DNA of 64,000 nucleotides from Haloplanus sp. HW8-1 (GTDB taxonomy: Archaea > Halobacteriota > Halobacteria > Halobacteriales > Haloferacaceae), in contig NZ_CP098518.1 of NCBI RefSeq assembly GCF_023703795.1, forward strand, positions 868,001 through 932,000, read 5' to 3'. A program made the translations under genes and the position numbers. Each line of letters begins with the position of its first letter. The stretch's first letter is position 1. This document shows positions 34,153 to 42,680 of the stretch, in pieces. The notes beneath the pieces are model-generated. The model searched no databases. It had not been told where the DNA came from and worked only from the letters and a program-made list of their open reading frames with translations.

Positions 34153-34542
34153 ATGCGCTTCGATCACGTCGGCGTCGCCACCCGTGACGTCGACCGGTTG
34201 ACCGGGTTGTTCGAGCCCCTCCTCGACGCCCCGGTCGCACACCGGGAGACGTTCGACGGTCTCGACGTCACCTTCCTCGATCTGGGCAACGGCTATCTGG
34301 AACTGCTCGAACCGCTCGACGGTGAGGGACCGATCGCGCGGTCGCTCGACCGCGACGGGCCCGGGATCCACCACGTCGCGTTCGCGACGACCGACGTGGC
34401 GGCCGCCCTGGCGACTGCCCGAGATCACGGGATCGACCTCGTGGACGAGCAGCCCCGACCCGGTGCCTGGGGACACGACGTGGCCTTCCTCCATCCCGCG
34501 TCGACCGGCGGCGTCCTCGTGGAGTTCGTCGAGCACGGATGA
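34153..34542 (+). CDS. mce: Methylmalonyl-CoA epimerase
   Basis: The 129-residue protein is a single VOC-fold domain: FDHVGVATRD at the start, LELLEPL, then GPGIHHVAFAT and a terminal VLVEFVEH. Metal ligands His5, Glu and His in IHHVAF fit the family. It epimerises (S)- to (R)-methylmalonyl-CoA, feeding the mutase encoded 1.6 kb upstream. Its stop overlaps the ligase gene start (ATGA). Confidence 0.9.
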   Translation: MRFDHVGVATRDVDRLTGLFEPLLDAPVAHRETFDGLDVTFLDLGNGYLELLEPLDGEGPIARSLDRDGPGIHHVAFATTDVAAALATARDHGIDLVDEQPRPGAWGHDVAFLHPASTGGVLVEFVEHG

Positions 34543-36032
34543 AAGATCCACTAACCTACCGGGCCGACCTGGCGTCGGAGACGACGGCGTTGATCGATGC
34601 CGACGCCGACGAGCGGTGGACGGTCAGCGACCTCGATGCGGCCGTCGAGCGGACTGCGGGTCGACTCGCGGCACTCGGCGTGTGCCCCGGGGACCGACTC
34701 GGTGTCGTCGTCCCGCCGCGCCCGGCGGCGGTCCGGGTGATCCACGCGGCGTTGCGACTCGGAGCCACGGTCGTCCCGCTCGGCACCCGCCTCTCGGCCG
34801 CCGAACTCGCCGACAGGCTGGATCGAGCGCGGGTAACGGCGCTCGTCTGTGACGCCTCGACGGCGGAACGGGCGGTCGAGGCGGCGACGTCGGCCGCCGA
34901 GGCGACGTCGCTGCCCGTCGCCTCGGTGGACGGCGCCGGAACGGGTGACGTGACCGCCCTCGGCGCGCGGACGCCCGACGCGGTCGTCGCACACGACTGG
35001 CACCTCGATTCGACAGGACTCCTCTCCTTTACCTCCGGCACGACCGGCACTCCGAAGGGGGTCCGGCTGACCCTCCGGAACCTCCTCGCGAGCGCCGTCG
35101 CCTCCGCGTTCCGACTCGGCCTGGATCGCGCGGAAACCTGGCACGTTGCCCTCCCCCTGCATCACGTCGGCGGTTTCACCCCGATATTCAGGATGCCGCT
35201 GTACGGCATGCGGGTCGTCCTCCGGCAGTCGTTCGACGCCCCGGCGGTCGCCGCCGACTTCGACCGGTACGACGTGACGGCTACGTCGCTGGTGCCGACC
35301 ACGCTCGACCGCCTGCTCGATGCGACGGACGGATCGCTCGGGTCGTCCCTGCGGACGGTGTTGCTCGGCGGCGCACCGGCGAGCGAGTCGACCCTCGACC
35401 GCTGCTGGGAGCGAGACGTCCCCGTGTTCCCCACCTACGGAATGACGGAGACCGCCTCCCAGATCGCGACGGCGACCCCGGCGGAGGCACGGGCCCATCC
35501 CGGAACCGTCGGCCGACCGCTGTTCTGGACAGAGGTGTCCGTCCGCGGCGACGAGGGCGACGAGCGACCTCCCGGCGAGGTCGGCGAACTCGTCGTCGAC
35601 GGGCCGACGGTGACGCCCGGCTACCTCGACGACCGCGACGACGACGGGTTCGGTCTCCACGGTCTCCGGACCGGCGACGTGGGCTACCGCGACGCCGACG
35701 GGCGACTCTGGGTGATCGGCCGTACCGACGACACCATCGTGACCGGGGGCGAGAACGTCGTCCCGGCGGAGGTGGTCGAGCGACTCCGGGACCACCCCGA
35801 CGTCGCCGATGCGGCGGTCGTGGGCCTACCCGACGAGGAGTGGGGCGAACGCGTCGCGGCGCTGGTCGTCCCTCGTGACGGGGCGACCCTCTCGGCCGAC
35901 GCGCTCGACGATCACTGTCGGGAGCGGCTGGCGGGGTACAAGGTGCCACGGACGATCCGCCTCGCGGCGTCGATCCCGCGCACCGACTCGGGGACGGTCG
36001 ACCGAACGGCAGTCCGCGACCGGTTTGGTTAG
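34539..36032 (+). CDS. AMP-forming acyl-CoA ligase, MenE-like
   Basis: The 497-residue adenylate-forming enzyme has the P-loop-like LLSFTSGTTGTPKGV (about 160-175), FPTYGMTETASQ, and RTGDVGYRDADGRLWVIGR followed by GGENVVPAEV. Spacing and the lack of extra domains fit o-succinylbenzoate-CoA ligase (MenE) of menaquinone synthesis. It overlaps the epimerase gene, which is not a menaquinone gene, so another acyl substrate is possible. Confidence 0.75.
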   Translation: MKDPLTYRADLASETTALIDADADERWTVSDLDAAVERTAGRLAALGVCPGDRLGVVVPPRPAAVRVIHAALRLGATVVPLGTRLSAAELADRLDRARVTALVCDASTAERAVEAATSAAEATSLPVASVDGAGTGDVTALGARTPDAVVAHDWHLDSTGLLSFTSGTTGTPKGVRLTLRNLLASAVASAFRLGLDRAETWHVALPLHHVGGFTPIFRMPLYGMRVVLRQSFDAPAVAADFDRYDVTATSLVPTTLDRLLDATDGSLGSSLRTVLLGGAPASESTLDRCWERDVPVFPTYGMTETASQIATATPAEARAHPGTVGRPLFWTEVSVRGDEGDERPPGEVGELVVDGPTVTPGYLDDRDDDGFGLHGLRTGDVGYRDADGRLWVIGRTDDTIVTGGENVVPAEVVERLRDHPDVADAAVVGLPDEEWGERVAALVVPRDGATLSADALDDHCRERLAGYKVPRTIRLAASIPRTDSGTVDRTAVRDRFG

Positions 36033-36304
36033 CCGGTCGCGCAGTTCTCCGTGGGCAAGACGTGGGTCGTCAGGCCGGCGGCCGTGGCGGTTGGCGAGGT
36101 AGCCACCGTGCGCGGGTCCGGCCGCGGTGGCGACGTCGTTGGCGCGGTGCCCGACGCCGACCACGGAGAGCGGAATGCCCACCTGCAGGCGGATGTGGAG
36201 GTTCGCGAGGGGGGACCAGCCCGAAGCCGAAGACGTTGCCGGGGCGACCGCCCGCGACCGATCACCGGCGTGTTTTATCAATATCGCTGACGGTATTGGC
36301 GGAT

Positions 36305-37414
36305 ATGCTCCCCCGAACTTCCCCCGTCGGTCGCCGACACCTCGTTCGTTGTCTCGTCGTCTTGCTGGTGCTCTCCGCGCCGGTCGGCATCGCCGCGGCG
36401 GAGTCGGTGCGGGGTGCCGCCGGTACGGTGGTCGTCGGCGCGGACGAGACGGTCGGCGACGTGGAGGCAGTGGCGGGCACCATCGTGATCCGGGGGACGG
36501 TCACGGGCGACGTGGCCGGCACCGCCGGCACGATTCACGTCACCGAGTCCGGTCGGGTCGGCGGGAGCGTCGAAGCCGCGGCGGGCACTGTCCGCATCGA
36601 CGGCACCGTCGACGGCAGTGTGAACGTCGGTGCCGGGTCCCTCGACGTGACCGAGACGGCACGGATCGGCGGTGACCTCGATGCGGGGGCGGGATACGCC
36701 TCCATCGACGGACGGATCGGCGGCGACGTGAGCGTCGGTGCCGAGACGGTCGTACTCGGGCCGAACGCCCGCGTCGCGGGGGACTTCGAGTACGATGCCG
36801 AGACGCTGACCCGCGATCCGGGGGCGACCGTGGGGGGAGCGGTCGTCGAGAACGGGACTCGCGGATCGGCGTCCGGGGGCAGCGGCGTCCTCGGCTCGGT
36901 GGTCGGCGCAGTCTACGAGTTGCTGGCGAACCTGTTGCTCGGCGTGATCCTGCTGCTTGCCTTTCCGGACTTCTCCGCCGGCGTGGCGTCGCGAGTCGGA
37001 GCGGCCCCCCTTCGCACCGGCGGAGCCGGCCTGCTGACCTTGGTCGGCGTCCCCCTCGTTTTACTTCTCGTCGCGGTCACGTTGGTTGGTCTCCCACTTG
37101 CCGTCGTCGGTGCAGTGGCTTTCGCCGGACTCGTGTGGGCCGGCCTGGTCTACGGACAGTACGCTGTCGGCGTGCGTATGCTCTCGGCGGTCGGTCGGGA
37201 ACACCGGTGGCTTGCCCTCGTCGTCGGCGTGGGCGGGGTCGCCGTCCTCGGCGCGGTGCCGGTCCTCGGAGGCTTGCTCGAACTGGGTGTGCTCCTGCTC
37301 GGACTGGGTGCCCTCGCCGTGGGGATCCGACAAGCCTATCGGCGACACCGGGGCGGGCGGACGGAGCGCCAGGCCGCGCCCGACGAGGGGTTCGAGGACG
37401 CCCCGACGACGTAG
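36305..37414 (+). CDS. Polymer-forming (bactofilin-like) membrane protein
   Basis: ATG 36305 gives 369 residues with a signal peptide (LVRCLVVLLVLSAPVGIAAA). A beta-helical region of short GTV/GDV repeats follows (about 30-195), of the kind found in polymer-forming cytoskeletal proteins, then five or so membrane segments to the C-terminus. The repeat domain would be outside the cell. Similar two-part proteins occur in haloarchaea; the function is unknown. Confidence 0.75.
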   Translation: MLPRTSPVGRRHLVRCLVVLLVLSAPVGIAAAESVRGAAGTVVVGADETVGDVEAVAGTIVIRGTVTGDVAGTAGTIHVTESGRVGGSVEAAAGTVRIDGTVDGSVNVGAGSLDVTETARIGGDLDAGAGYASIDGRIGGDVSVGAETVVLGPNARVAGDFEYDAETLTRDPGATVGGAVVENGTRGSASGGSGVLGSVVGAVYELLANLLLGVILLLAFPDFSAGVASRVGAAPLRTGGAGLLTLVGVPLVLLLVAVTLVGLPLAVVGAVAFAGLVWAGLVYGQYAVGVRMLSAVGREHRWLALVVGVGGVAVLGAVPVLGGLLELGVLLLGLGALAVGIRQAYRRHRGGRTERQAAPDEGFEDAPTT

Positions 37415-37490
37415 GGGTGGGTCCCCGCTCGGTCGTCCTCGGGGAGGACGCCCAGCATGTCGACACCGGGGAGTCGACCGACTTGTAGAG

Positions 37491-38016
37491 TCAGAGGCCG
37501 ATTCCAGCGCCCGCGACCAGCAGAACCATCGTGATGACGCTCTGGATCATCGTCCCGGCGGTGGGCTCGTTGCCGTGGAGGGGAGCGTAGGGCCAGTCGT
37601 TGGTGTAAGTGTGCTCCGTTCCGGGGCGTTCGGTGTGTGAGGCCCAGGCGGTCCGGAGGGCGAAATCGGCGAACGCACGGGCCTCCCCGGCGGACTCGAT
37701 GGTGCCCACCGGAAGCCAGTGTTCACGACTCCCCCAGTGGCACCGTTCGGCGTAGTCCGCACGGACCTACCGGTGGGCGTAGGCCTCGGCCGCGGAGTAC
37801 TCCACCGGCGCGGTTGTGTCGGGCGAGGCGGTTCTCGACGAGGCGGTCGACGGCGGCCCGTTCGGCCCGGATCAGTGCGTCGGAGCCGCTCCCGTACCGA
37901 GGCTCAGCGCGGTACTCTTGGATGTATCCAACCTGCCGGTTGGGGGCGCCGGCCGTCTCGTCGCTGCCGAAGTGCGCGCTGGTGCCCAGGATCGATCCGC
38001 GGTTCACGGGCGCGTC
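37491..38016 (-). pseudogene. norB: Broken quinol-type nitric oxide reductase (norB) N-terminal fragment
   Basis: Three pieces of one protein can be read on the minus strand. The first, NRGSILGTSAHFG to VDRLVENRLARHNRAGG, ends in a frameshift near 37800. The second continues YSAAEAYAHR, meets an in-frame TAG at 37769-37767, and then goes on with VRADYAERCHWGSREHWLPV. The third runs TYTNDWPYAPLHGNEPT to a membrane segment that stops at 37491. This is the extracytoplasmic N-terminal part and first membrane helix of qNor. The catalytic haem-copper part is absent, so the gene is dead. Confidence 0.78.
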
Positions 38017-38168
38017 GGATTGGGAGACGTCTACGTCTCGACCCGGTACCGGGTTCTGCGTTGGTTCGAATACGTTCGTGTCCGACCTCGGATCTCGGGG
38101 AGCTCCCGGTGTAATATGCGAACATGTTCGTGCAAACTCCCGTTGGGTCGGCGTGCGTCCCCACGTAC

Positions 38169-38837
38169 ATGCCATACGCCAAGCTCACCATCGGCCTGCC
38201 GTCGGCCGTCTGGATCGGCGAACTGTCGCGGGCGTTCCCCGGGACGACGTTCCGTGTGCTCTCGGCCGTACCGTCGGGGGATGCGGGCTTCGGCCTCCTC
38301 GAAATCGAGAGCGAGGAGATGCCCGCCGTCCTCGACGGACTGGAGGACCGACCCGGCGTCGGCTCGCTGGAACTGATGCAACGCTCCGGCGATACGGCCA
38401 TCGTCCAGTTCGAGACGACCGAGCCACTTCTCCTGCTGTCGATTCAGCAGTCGGGCGCGCCGATAGAACTCCCTCTGACCATCCGGGACGGGCAGGCCAT
38501 CATCGAACTCACCGCCTCGCGCGACCGCCTCTCGGAGTTCGGTCGCCAACTGGAGACGTTCGGCATGTCCTACACCCTCAACCGGGTGTACGACGCCTCG
38601 GACCCACCGGACCTGCTCACCCCCCAGCAGCGGACTTTGCTGGTGACGGCCGTCGAGATGGGATACTACGACACGCCGCGCGAGAGCACCCTGACCGACG
38701 TCGCCGAGGAGGTGGACTTGGCGAAGTCGACGGCGAGCGTCACGCTCCATCGGGCCGAAGAGCGGGTCGTCAAGGAGTTCGTCGCCGAGCGGCTGGACGT
38801 GACGTTCGACGAGTCGCCGCGCGCGACGGCGGAGTGA
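38169..38837 (+). CDS. Bacterioopsin-activator-type HTH regulator
   Basis: ATG 38169 gives 222 residues. The C-terminal HTH-10 domain is clear (LLTPQQRTLLVTAVEMGYYD, then TLTDVAEEVDLAKSTASVTL and HRAEERVV). The N-terminal 150 residues are a sensor-like region without the cysteine cluster seen in redox-sensing relatives such as NarO. It lies next to the norB remnant and could once have controlled it, but that is a guess. Confidence 0.85.
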   Translation: MPYAKLTIGLPSAVWIGELSRAFPGTTFRVLSAVPSGDAGFGLLEIESEEMPAVLDGLEDRPGVGSLELMQRSGDTAIVQFETTEPLLLLSIQQSGAPIELPLTIRDGQAIIELTASRDRLSEFGRQLETFGMSYTLNRVYDASDPPDLLTPQQRTLLVTAVEMGYYDTPRESTLTDVAEEVDLAKSTASVTLHRAEERVVKEFVAERLDVTFDESPRATAE

Positions 38838-38862
38838 GGTCGCCGCGACGCGACGTCGACGA

Positions 38863-39189
38863 TCAGAACGGAAGGAGCGCCCGCAGTCGCCCGAACAGGC
38901 CCCCACCCGTCGAGACGCGGTACTCCTCGAACACGGGGTGGAGGAGATCGAGCAGTTCCGACTCGGACTCGAATCGTCGTTCCGGAAGCGACTCCATGGC
39001 CTCGGATAAGGCAACCGAGTTCCCCGATCCGTCGTAGGGAATGTCGGGGTCGCCAAGCGCCCGGACGATTTCGTCACGACTCGCGGGATACTCCACCTCC
39101 GCGTGGTCGAGGTGGCCGACCAGGGCGGCGATCCCGAACTCGACCGCATCCGGTGACGACGTGTCCTGCTGTGGCGGCCTGGCTGCCAT
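38863..39189 (-). CDS. Conserved haloarchaeal small protein
   Basis: The 108-residue acidic protein from ATG 39189 has an N-terminal DAVEFGIAALVGHLDHAEVEYP segment and helical pieces (SRDEIVRALGD). It has no membrane segment. I do not recognise a named family with certainty; DUF5789-like folds are a possibility. It is convergent with the HTH regulator gene. Confidence 0.6.
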   Translation of the reverse strand: MAARPPQQDTSSPDAVEFGIAALVGHLDHAEVEYPASRDEIVRALGDPDIPYDGSGNSVALSEAMESLPERRFESESELLDLLHPVFEEYRVSTGGGLFGRLRALLPF

Positions 39190-39306
39190 TACCCGGCCTT
39201 GTCAGCGAACGATTAAAAAAGACGGCCATTCCGTGCGGCCGTGTCGCCGGCGGCGACCGTCGCTTCGTCACGGTGGGTATATGTCGCCGGGCCGCCTGGC
39301 ACCGCT

Positions 39307-39516
39307 ATGACCGAGTATACGACGGTCTCGATTCCGAAGGAACTCGGCGACCGTGTCGAGGAGACCATCGAGGGAACCAGTTTCTCCAGCACGAGCGATC
39401 TGGTTCGCTTCCTGCTCCGGAGCATCGTCATCCAGCACCAGCGTAGCGGCGAACTGACCGAAGCGGAGTTCGAGGAGATCGCCGACCAACTGGCCGACCT
39501 CGGATATCTCGACTGA
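39307..39516 (+). CDS. Ribbon-helix-helix (CopG/NikR-like) DNA-binding protein
   Basis: ATG 39307 gives 69 residues: a strand TTVSIPKEL, helix GDRVEETIEGTSF, then SSTSDLVRFLLRSIV, and an acidic tail. This is the standard RHH fold of small archaeal regulators. It stands alone, so the target is unknown. Confidence 0.75.
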   Translation: MTEYTTVSIPKELGDRVEETIEGTSFSSTSDLVRFLLRSIVIQHQRSGELTEAEFEEIADQLADLGYLD

Positions 39517-39694
39517 CTCTCGACGCCTCTGGGCGGCCCCGACACGGTCCACGTTGTCGAGCAGTTCGGCCGTCGTCAGCGGCCCGACACCACCCGCTCC
39601 CCGACGCTCTCGGCGGCGGCCGTCGAGTCGGCCGAGGGGTGCCTCGCGGGGTTCGGCGGCGTCGTCGCCGCCGAGGCGTTTCGTGGGGTCACGA

Positions 39695-40132
39695 TCACTC
39701 GGGGACCGACTCGGCGGGCGGTTCGGCGTCGACGACTCTGAGGGAGAGGCGCCGGCTCCGACGATCGAAGGCGAGTAGTTCCTCCCACGGCGGCACCGCG
39801 AGCAAGACGACGCCCGCGAGGTCGTCGCGGCGGGTCAGTTCCGCCGGTCCCTGTGGATGGGTGAGAAAGCGTGCGCGTCCCCGACCGGCGGGCGTGCCGA
39901 GGTCGACGCCGAACACGTCGCTGACGGCCCGTCCCGCCGCGGGGAGGTAGACGTGGCTGAGGACGGGCGTGGCCGGATCGACGCCGATATCCGTCTCGAA
40001 GTTGCCGGCCGGCGTCGCGTCGAGGACGACGTTCACCCGAGACGGCTCGGCGTCGACGGCGCGTTCGAGGAGCATCTCGACGAGGCCACGAGTCGCATAG
40101 ACCGGGCCGCCGTCGTGGTCGTCGGACGTCAC
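39695..40132 (-). CDS. Conserved haloarchaeal hypothetical protein
   Basis: GTG 40132 gives 145 residues and overlaps the stop of the upstream MBL-like gene (GTGA). The sequence has alternating strands (RVNVVLDATPAGN, LSHVYLPAAGRAV) and no membrane segment. No motif I recognise. It is translationally coupled to the upstream gene, so the two probably act together. Confidence 0.6.
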   Translation of the reverse strand: MTSDDHDGGPVYATRGLVEMLLERAVDAEPSRVNVVLDATPAGNFETDIGVDPATPVLSHVYLPAAGRAVSDVFGVDLGTPAGRGRARFLTHPQGPAELTRRDDLAGVVLLAVPPWEELLAFDRRSRRLSLRVVDAEPPAESVPE

Positions 40133-40800
40133 CCAAGCACCATCTCGCGGACCATATTCGCGTACGCGGCGGGCAGACGGCGGCGGGCACCGTCGAGGGC
40201 GTCCCGGAGCGCGGCGGTCGCGTCCTCGAAGACGCCCTCGCCGTGTCCCACCAGCACCCGGTCGGGTTCGAGATCGGCGAGCGCCCGCCGTGGCGGGATC
40301 GGCCGGAGCATCGGGTGGACGCCGAGACGCTCCGACTTGGCTCGGAAAAAGGAGGCGGTGCCGACGGCCTCGGGGACGAGAAGCGTCTCGTCGGTGTAGA
40401 GTGCGACCTCCTGCCACGGCGGTAGGGAGGCGTCACGAACTCGCCGGACGCGATAGCCCGAGTCCCCGAGTTCCCCACCGAAGCGTTCGACCGGCGCGTC
40501 GAACGCCACGCCATCCATCCACTCGGGGACGTAGACGGGGACGTCGTGTCGGGTCGCGACCGCCGCCGCATCGCGCTCGTGGCGGTCGAGACAGACCGCG
40601 ACCCCGGCCACCTCACCCAAGTCCGCGAGGAGGTCGTCCAGTCCCGGTGCGTCGACCGGATCGATCACCCACACGTCCCCGTCGACGGCGAAGGCGTGAC
40701 TCGCCCGTTGCATCCGCTCGTCGGGATGGGCGATCCAGCCGACGCCCCCCTCCCAGCGGTCGATCTCGCGCAGGTCAGCGTGACCGCCCTTCAGTGGCAT
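40129..40800 (-). CDS. Metallo-beta-lactamase-like fold protein lacking the metal motif
   Basis: The 223-residue protein resembles MBL-fold proteins: VDGDVWVIDPVDAPG, later LVPEAVGTASFF and the ending DRVLVGHGEGVFED. The usual HxHxDH metal motif is replaced by CLDRHERDAAAV, so it may not be a hydrolase. Haloarchaea have many such proteins. It is coupled to the downstream 145-residue gene. Confidence 0.65.
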   Translation of the reverse strand: MPLKGGHADLREIDRWEGGVGWIAHPDERMQRASHAFAVDGDVWVIDPVDAPGLDDLLADLGEVAGVAVCLDRHERDAAAVATRHDVPVYVPEWMDGVAFDAPVERFGGELGDSGYRVRRVRDASLPPWQEVALYTDETLLVPEAVGTASFFRAKSERLGVHPMLRPIPPRRALADLEPDRVLVGHGEGVFEDATAALRDALDGARRRLPAAYANMVREMVLG

Positions 40801-40891
40801 ACCCCCAGTGGGGGCGGAACGCGCATAAACCCTCGACTGGCGGCATCGACGACGGGCGGGAGTTAACCCCCTGGCAGTCCTACGGCGTCCC

Positions 40892-41605
40892 GTGCTCGAT
40901 CGGGTGACTCACTTGACCCTGGAGGTGGCGGATCTCGACGCCGCGCGGGCGTTCTACGCCGAACGGTTCGGGCTGACCGCCGCCGAGACGTCGGCTCGGG
41001 AGGTCCTCTTTCCGGTCGGCGAGACGGAGCTACGACTACGGCGACCGGACGGCGTCCCGCGGGGTGGCCTCCACACGCACTTCGCGTTCACCGTGGCCCC
41101 CGGCACCGGGCCGGGCTGGCGGGCGCGGTTGGCCGACCTCGACCCCGAGACGGCCACCTTCGGCGAGTCGGCGTCGCTGTACGTCGACGATCCCGACGGC
41201 AACTGCGTGGAGATCTGGGGACTCGACCCCGACGCCGGGCGCGATCCGGGGACCGATCCGGGCTCGCCGACGGGGATCTTCGAGGTGGTGCTCGAAGTGG
41301 CCGACCTCGACGACGCCGTCGAGCGATTCGTTGCCCTGGGGTTCGAACCGGTGGACCGGGGAACCTCGCGCCGGCGTAGCCGGCTGTGCGGCCCCGTGGA
41401 CGTCGAACTCTGGGAGCCACAGCTGGGGATCGCCGACGCCCGGGGCGGGGTTCACGTCGACCTGGGCTTCGAGACGGTCGTCCCCGAGGCGGCCGCGGAG
41501 GCGGTCGCGGCGTGGACGACGGTCCGCGTCGACCTCGACGACGGGGTCCGGATCCGTGACGCCGACGGCCACTGGCTCACGTTCCGGCGCTATAGTAGCG
41601 ATTGA
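40892..41605 (+). CDS. VOC-family protein with two glyoxalase-like domains
   Basis: The 237-residue protein starts with GTG 40892. The first domain (VTHLTLEVADLDAARAFYAE to DPDGNCVEIWGL) and the second (IFEVVLEVADLDDAVERF to DADGHWLTF) are both VOC folds, as in extradiol dioxygenases and glyoxalases. The reaction is unknown. The final codons (Tyr-Ser-Ser-Asp-stop) come from the terminal repeat of foldback copy B, so the native C-terminus was probably altered by that insertion. Confidence 0.8.
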   Translation: MLDRVTHLTLEVADLDAARAFYAERFGLTAAETSAREVLFPVGETELRLRRPDGVPRGGLHTHFAFTVAPGTGPGWRARLADLDPETATFGESASLYVDDPDGNCVEIWGLDPDAGRDPGTDPGSPTGIFEVVLEVADLDDAVERFVALGFEPVDRGTSRRRSRLCGPVDVELWEPQLGIADARGGVHVDLGFETVVPEAAAEAVAAWTTVRVDLDDGVRIRDADGHWLTFRRYSSD

Positions 41606-41675
41606 AACTGGTTGCTCAACCGATCGGACGCCGTACTGCGATCGGCTGTGTAATGACTTTCAATCGCTACTATCG
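41590..41675. repeat. Foldback repeat, copy B
   Basis: This 86-bp palindrome starts CTATAGTAGC and ends with GCTACTATCG, with AACTG and TGACTT flanks around an inner stem, as in copy A. It lies exactly between two convergent genes. Read in either direction the terminal repeat gives ...Ser-Ser-Asp-stop, so it supplies the stop codons of both genes. Confidence 0.8.
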
Positions 41676-41965
41676 GACAGGCGGTCGGTGTCGATGCCGA
41701 CGCCGGGCGGCGTCACGACGAGGAAGCCACGAAAGCGCATCAGCGTGCCGCCGGCGTCCCTGACCTCTCGGGCGAAGCCGGCGGCGAGTCGGTTCAGGTC
41801 GCCCTCGACACTCAACACGAGGATCTTGCCGTCCTCGACGGCTTCGATCCACTCGACGGGCTCGGTGCTCCCATCGAGGACACCGAGGACGACCTCGGAT
41901 CCACCGTCGCCGCCGCCCTCGAGTTGCTCCTCCGCGTTGCGGAGGTCGAGGTCGAACTCGCTCAT
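41660..41965 (-). CDS. DUF5779-like haloarchaeal protein
   Basis: The 101-residue acidic protein from ATG 41965 has MSEFDLDLRNAEEQLEG, SEVVLGVLDGSTEPVEWIEA, ILVLSVEGDLNRLAAGFARE and FLVVTPPGVGIDTDRL, which I recall as the DUF5779 pattern. The function is unknown. Its last residues (SDSSD) and its stop lie in foldback copy B. Confidence 0.7.
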   Translation of the reverse strand: MSEFDLDLRNAEEQLEGGGDGGSEVVLGVLDGSTEPVEWIEAVEDGKILVLSVEGDLNRLAAGFAREVRDAGGTLMRFRGFLVVTPPGVGIDTDRLSDSSD

Positions 41966-42013
41966 GGCCCTACGGTCGCGGGGGCGAGAGAAAAGCGTTC
42001 GGGCGCGGCGTCG

Positions 42014-42388
42014 TCACGCGGGGTCGAACTCGCCGCGGCGGAGGCCCCGACGGACGAGTTCGTGTTCGGCATCCGTGGGCGGCGGCGCGGTCACGACGAG
42101 CGCCTCCAGTCGCGATCCGTCGTCGGCCCTGATTCCGCGCTCGGTGTCGGCCGGGACGACGATCACGTCCCCGGGCTCGACCCGGTGGTCGGTGTCGCCA
42201 TCGCGGACGCGTCCCGTGCCCGCTCTGATCGAGACGACGAGATCGCTTCCCGGGGCGTGGACCGGAATGAACTGTCCGGGTTCGAAGTAGGCACAGATCA
42301 CCTTCGCCCGGTCGCTCCGGAAGGCGCCGACGGCGGTGAATCGGTCGTCGTCGTAGTCGCGTTCCGCGTCGAAGTCGATGCGTGGCAT
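42014..42388 (-). CDS. Cupin-domain protein
   Basis: ATG 42388 gives 124 residues forming a single small cupin barrel: ICAYFEPGQFIPVHAPGSD (motif 1, with His and Glu-like ligands) and HRVEPGDVIVVPADTERG (motif 2). Such proteins bind metal or small ligands. The promoter region of leuA lies upstream on the other strand. Confidence 0.8.
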   Translation of the reverse strand: MPRIDFDAERDYDDDRFTAVGAFRSDRAKVICAYFEPGQFIPVHAPGSDLVVSIRAGTGRVRDGDTDHRVEPGDVIVVPADTERGIRADDGSRLEALVVTAPPPTDAEHELVRRGLRRGEFDPA

Positions 42389-42568
42389 CGGTCGGACTCG
42401 GCGCGCCGTCGGCGAAGGGGTTGTCCCGAACGTGTGCGCCCGGTCGCCGTTACCGGCCACGGCCCCGACGGTTCGGGGGCCCTCGCCGCCGCTCGGGACG
42501 CGTGAGCCGACCGACGGGGCGGCGTGTGTCCGTCTTCGTCGGTCGATAGCGCGACACACAAGGACAAG

Positions 42569-42576
42569 TTTTTATA
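42569..42576 (+). promoter_or_regulatory. TATA box of the leuA transcript
   Basis: TTTTTATA lies 27-34 nt before ATG 42603. This spacing puts the transcript start at or next to that ATG, so the first start codon on the mRNA belongs to the small overlapping ORF, not to leuA. Confidence 0.65.
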
Positions 42577-42602
42577 GTGGGCGCTTCCTCTGGTAGAGTA
42601 CA

Positions 42603-42680
42603 ATGTCTAACGACATGGAGGATTCGTCGGATGCCCCGGCGGATCGAGTTCTTCCAGGGCACGTTGGCCCGCACCGGTGA
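42603..42680 (+). CDS. Leaderless 25-residue ORF overlapping the leuA start
   Basis: The ORF begins at the expected transcript start and stops at 42678-42680, 50 nt inside leuA in another frame. The peptide begins MSNDMEDSSDAPADR and contains GTT CTT (Val-Leu). Inside it, GGAGG at 42617-42621 is a good ribosome site for leuA at 42631. It could tune leuA translation by ribosome occupancy. Coding is inferred from layout only. Confidence 0.4.
   Translation: MSNDMEDSSDAPADRVLPGHVGPHR

Noticed and set aside
36033-36304. Possible broken gene on the minus strand (frame with HIRLQVGIPLSVVGVGHRAND)
   Set aside because: The frame looks protein-like but no family could be recognised and it continues as a shadow into the ligase gene.
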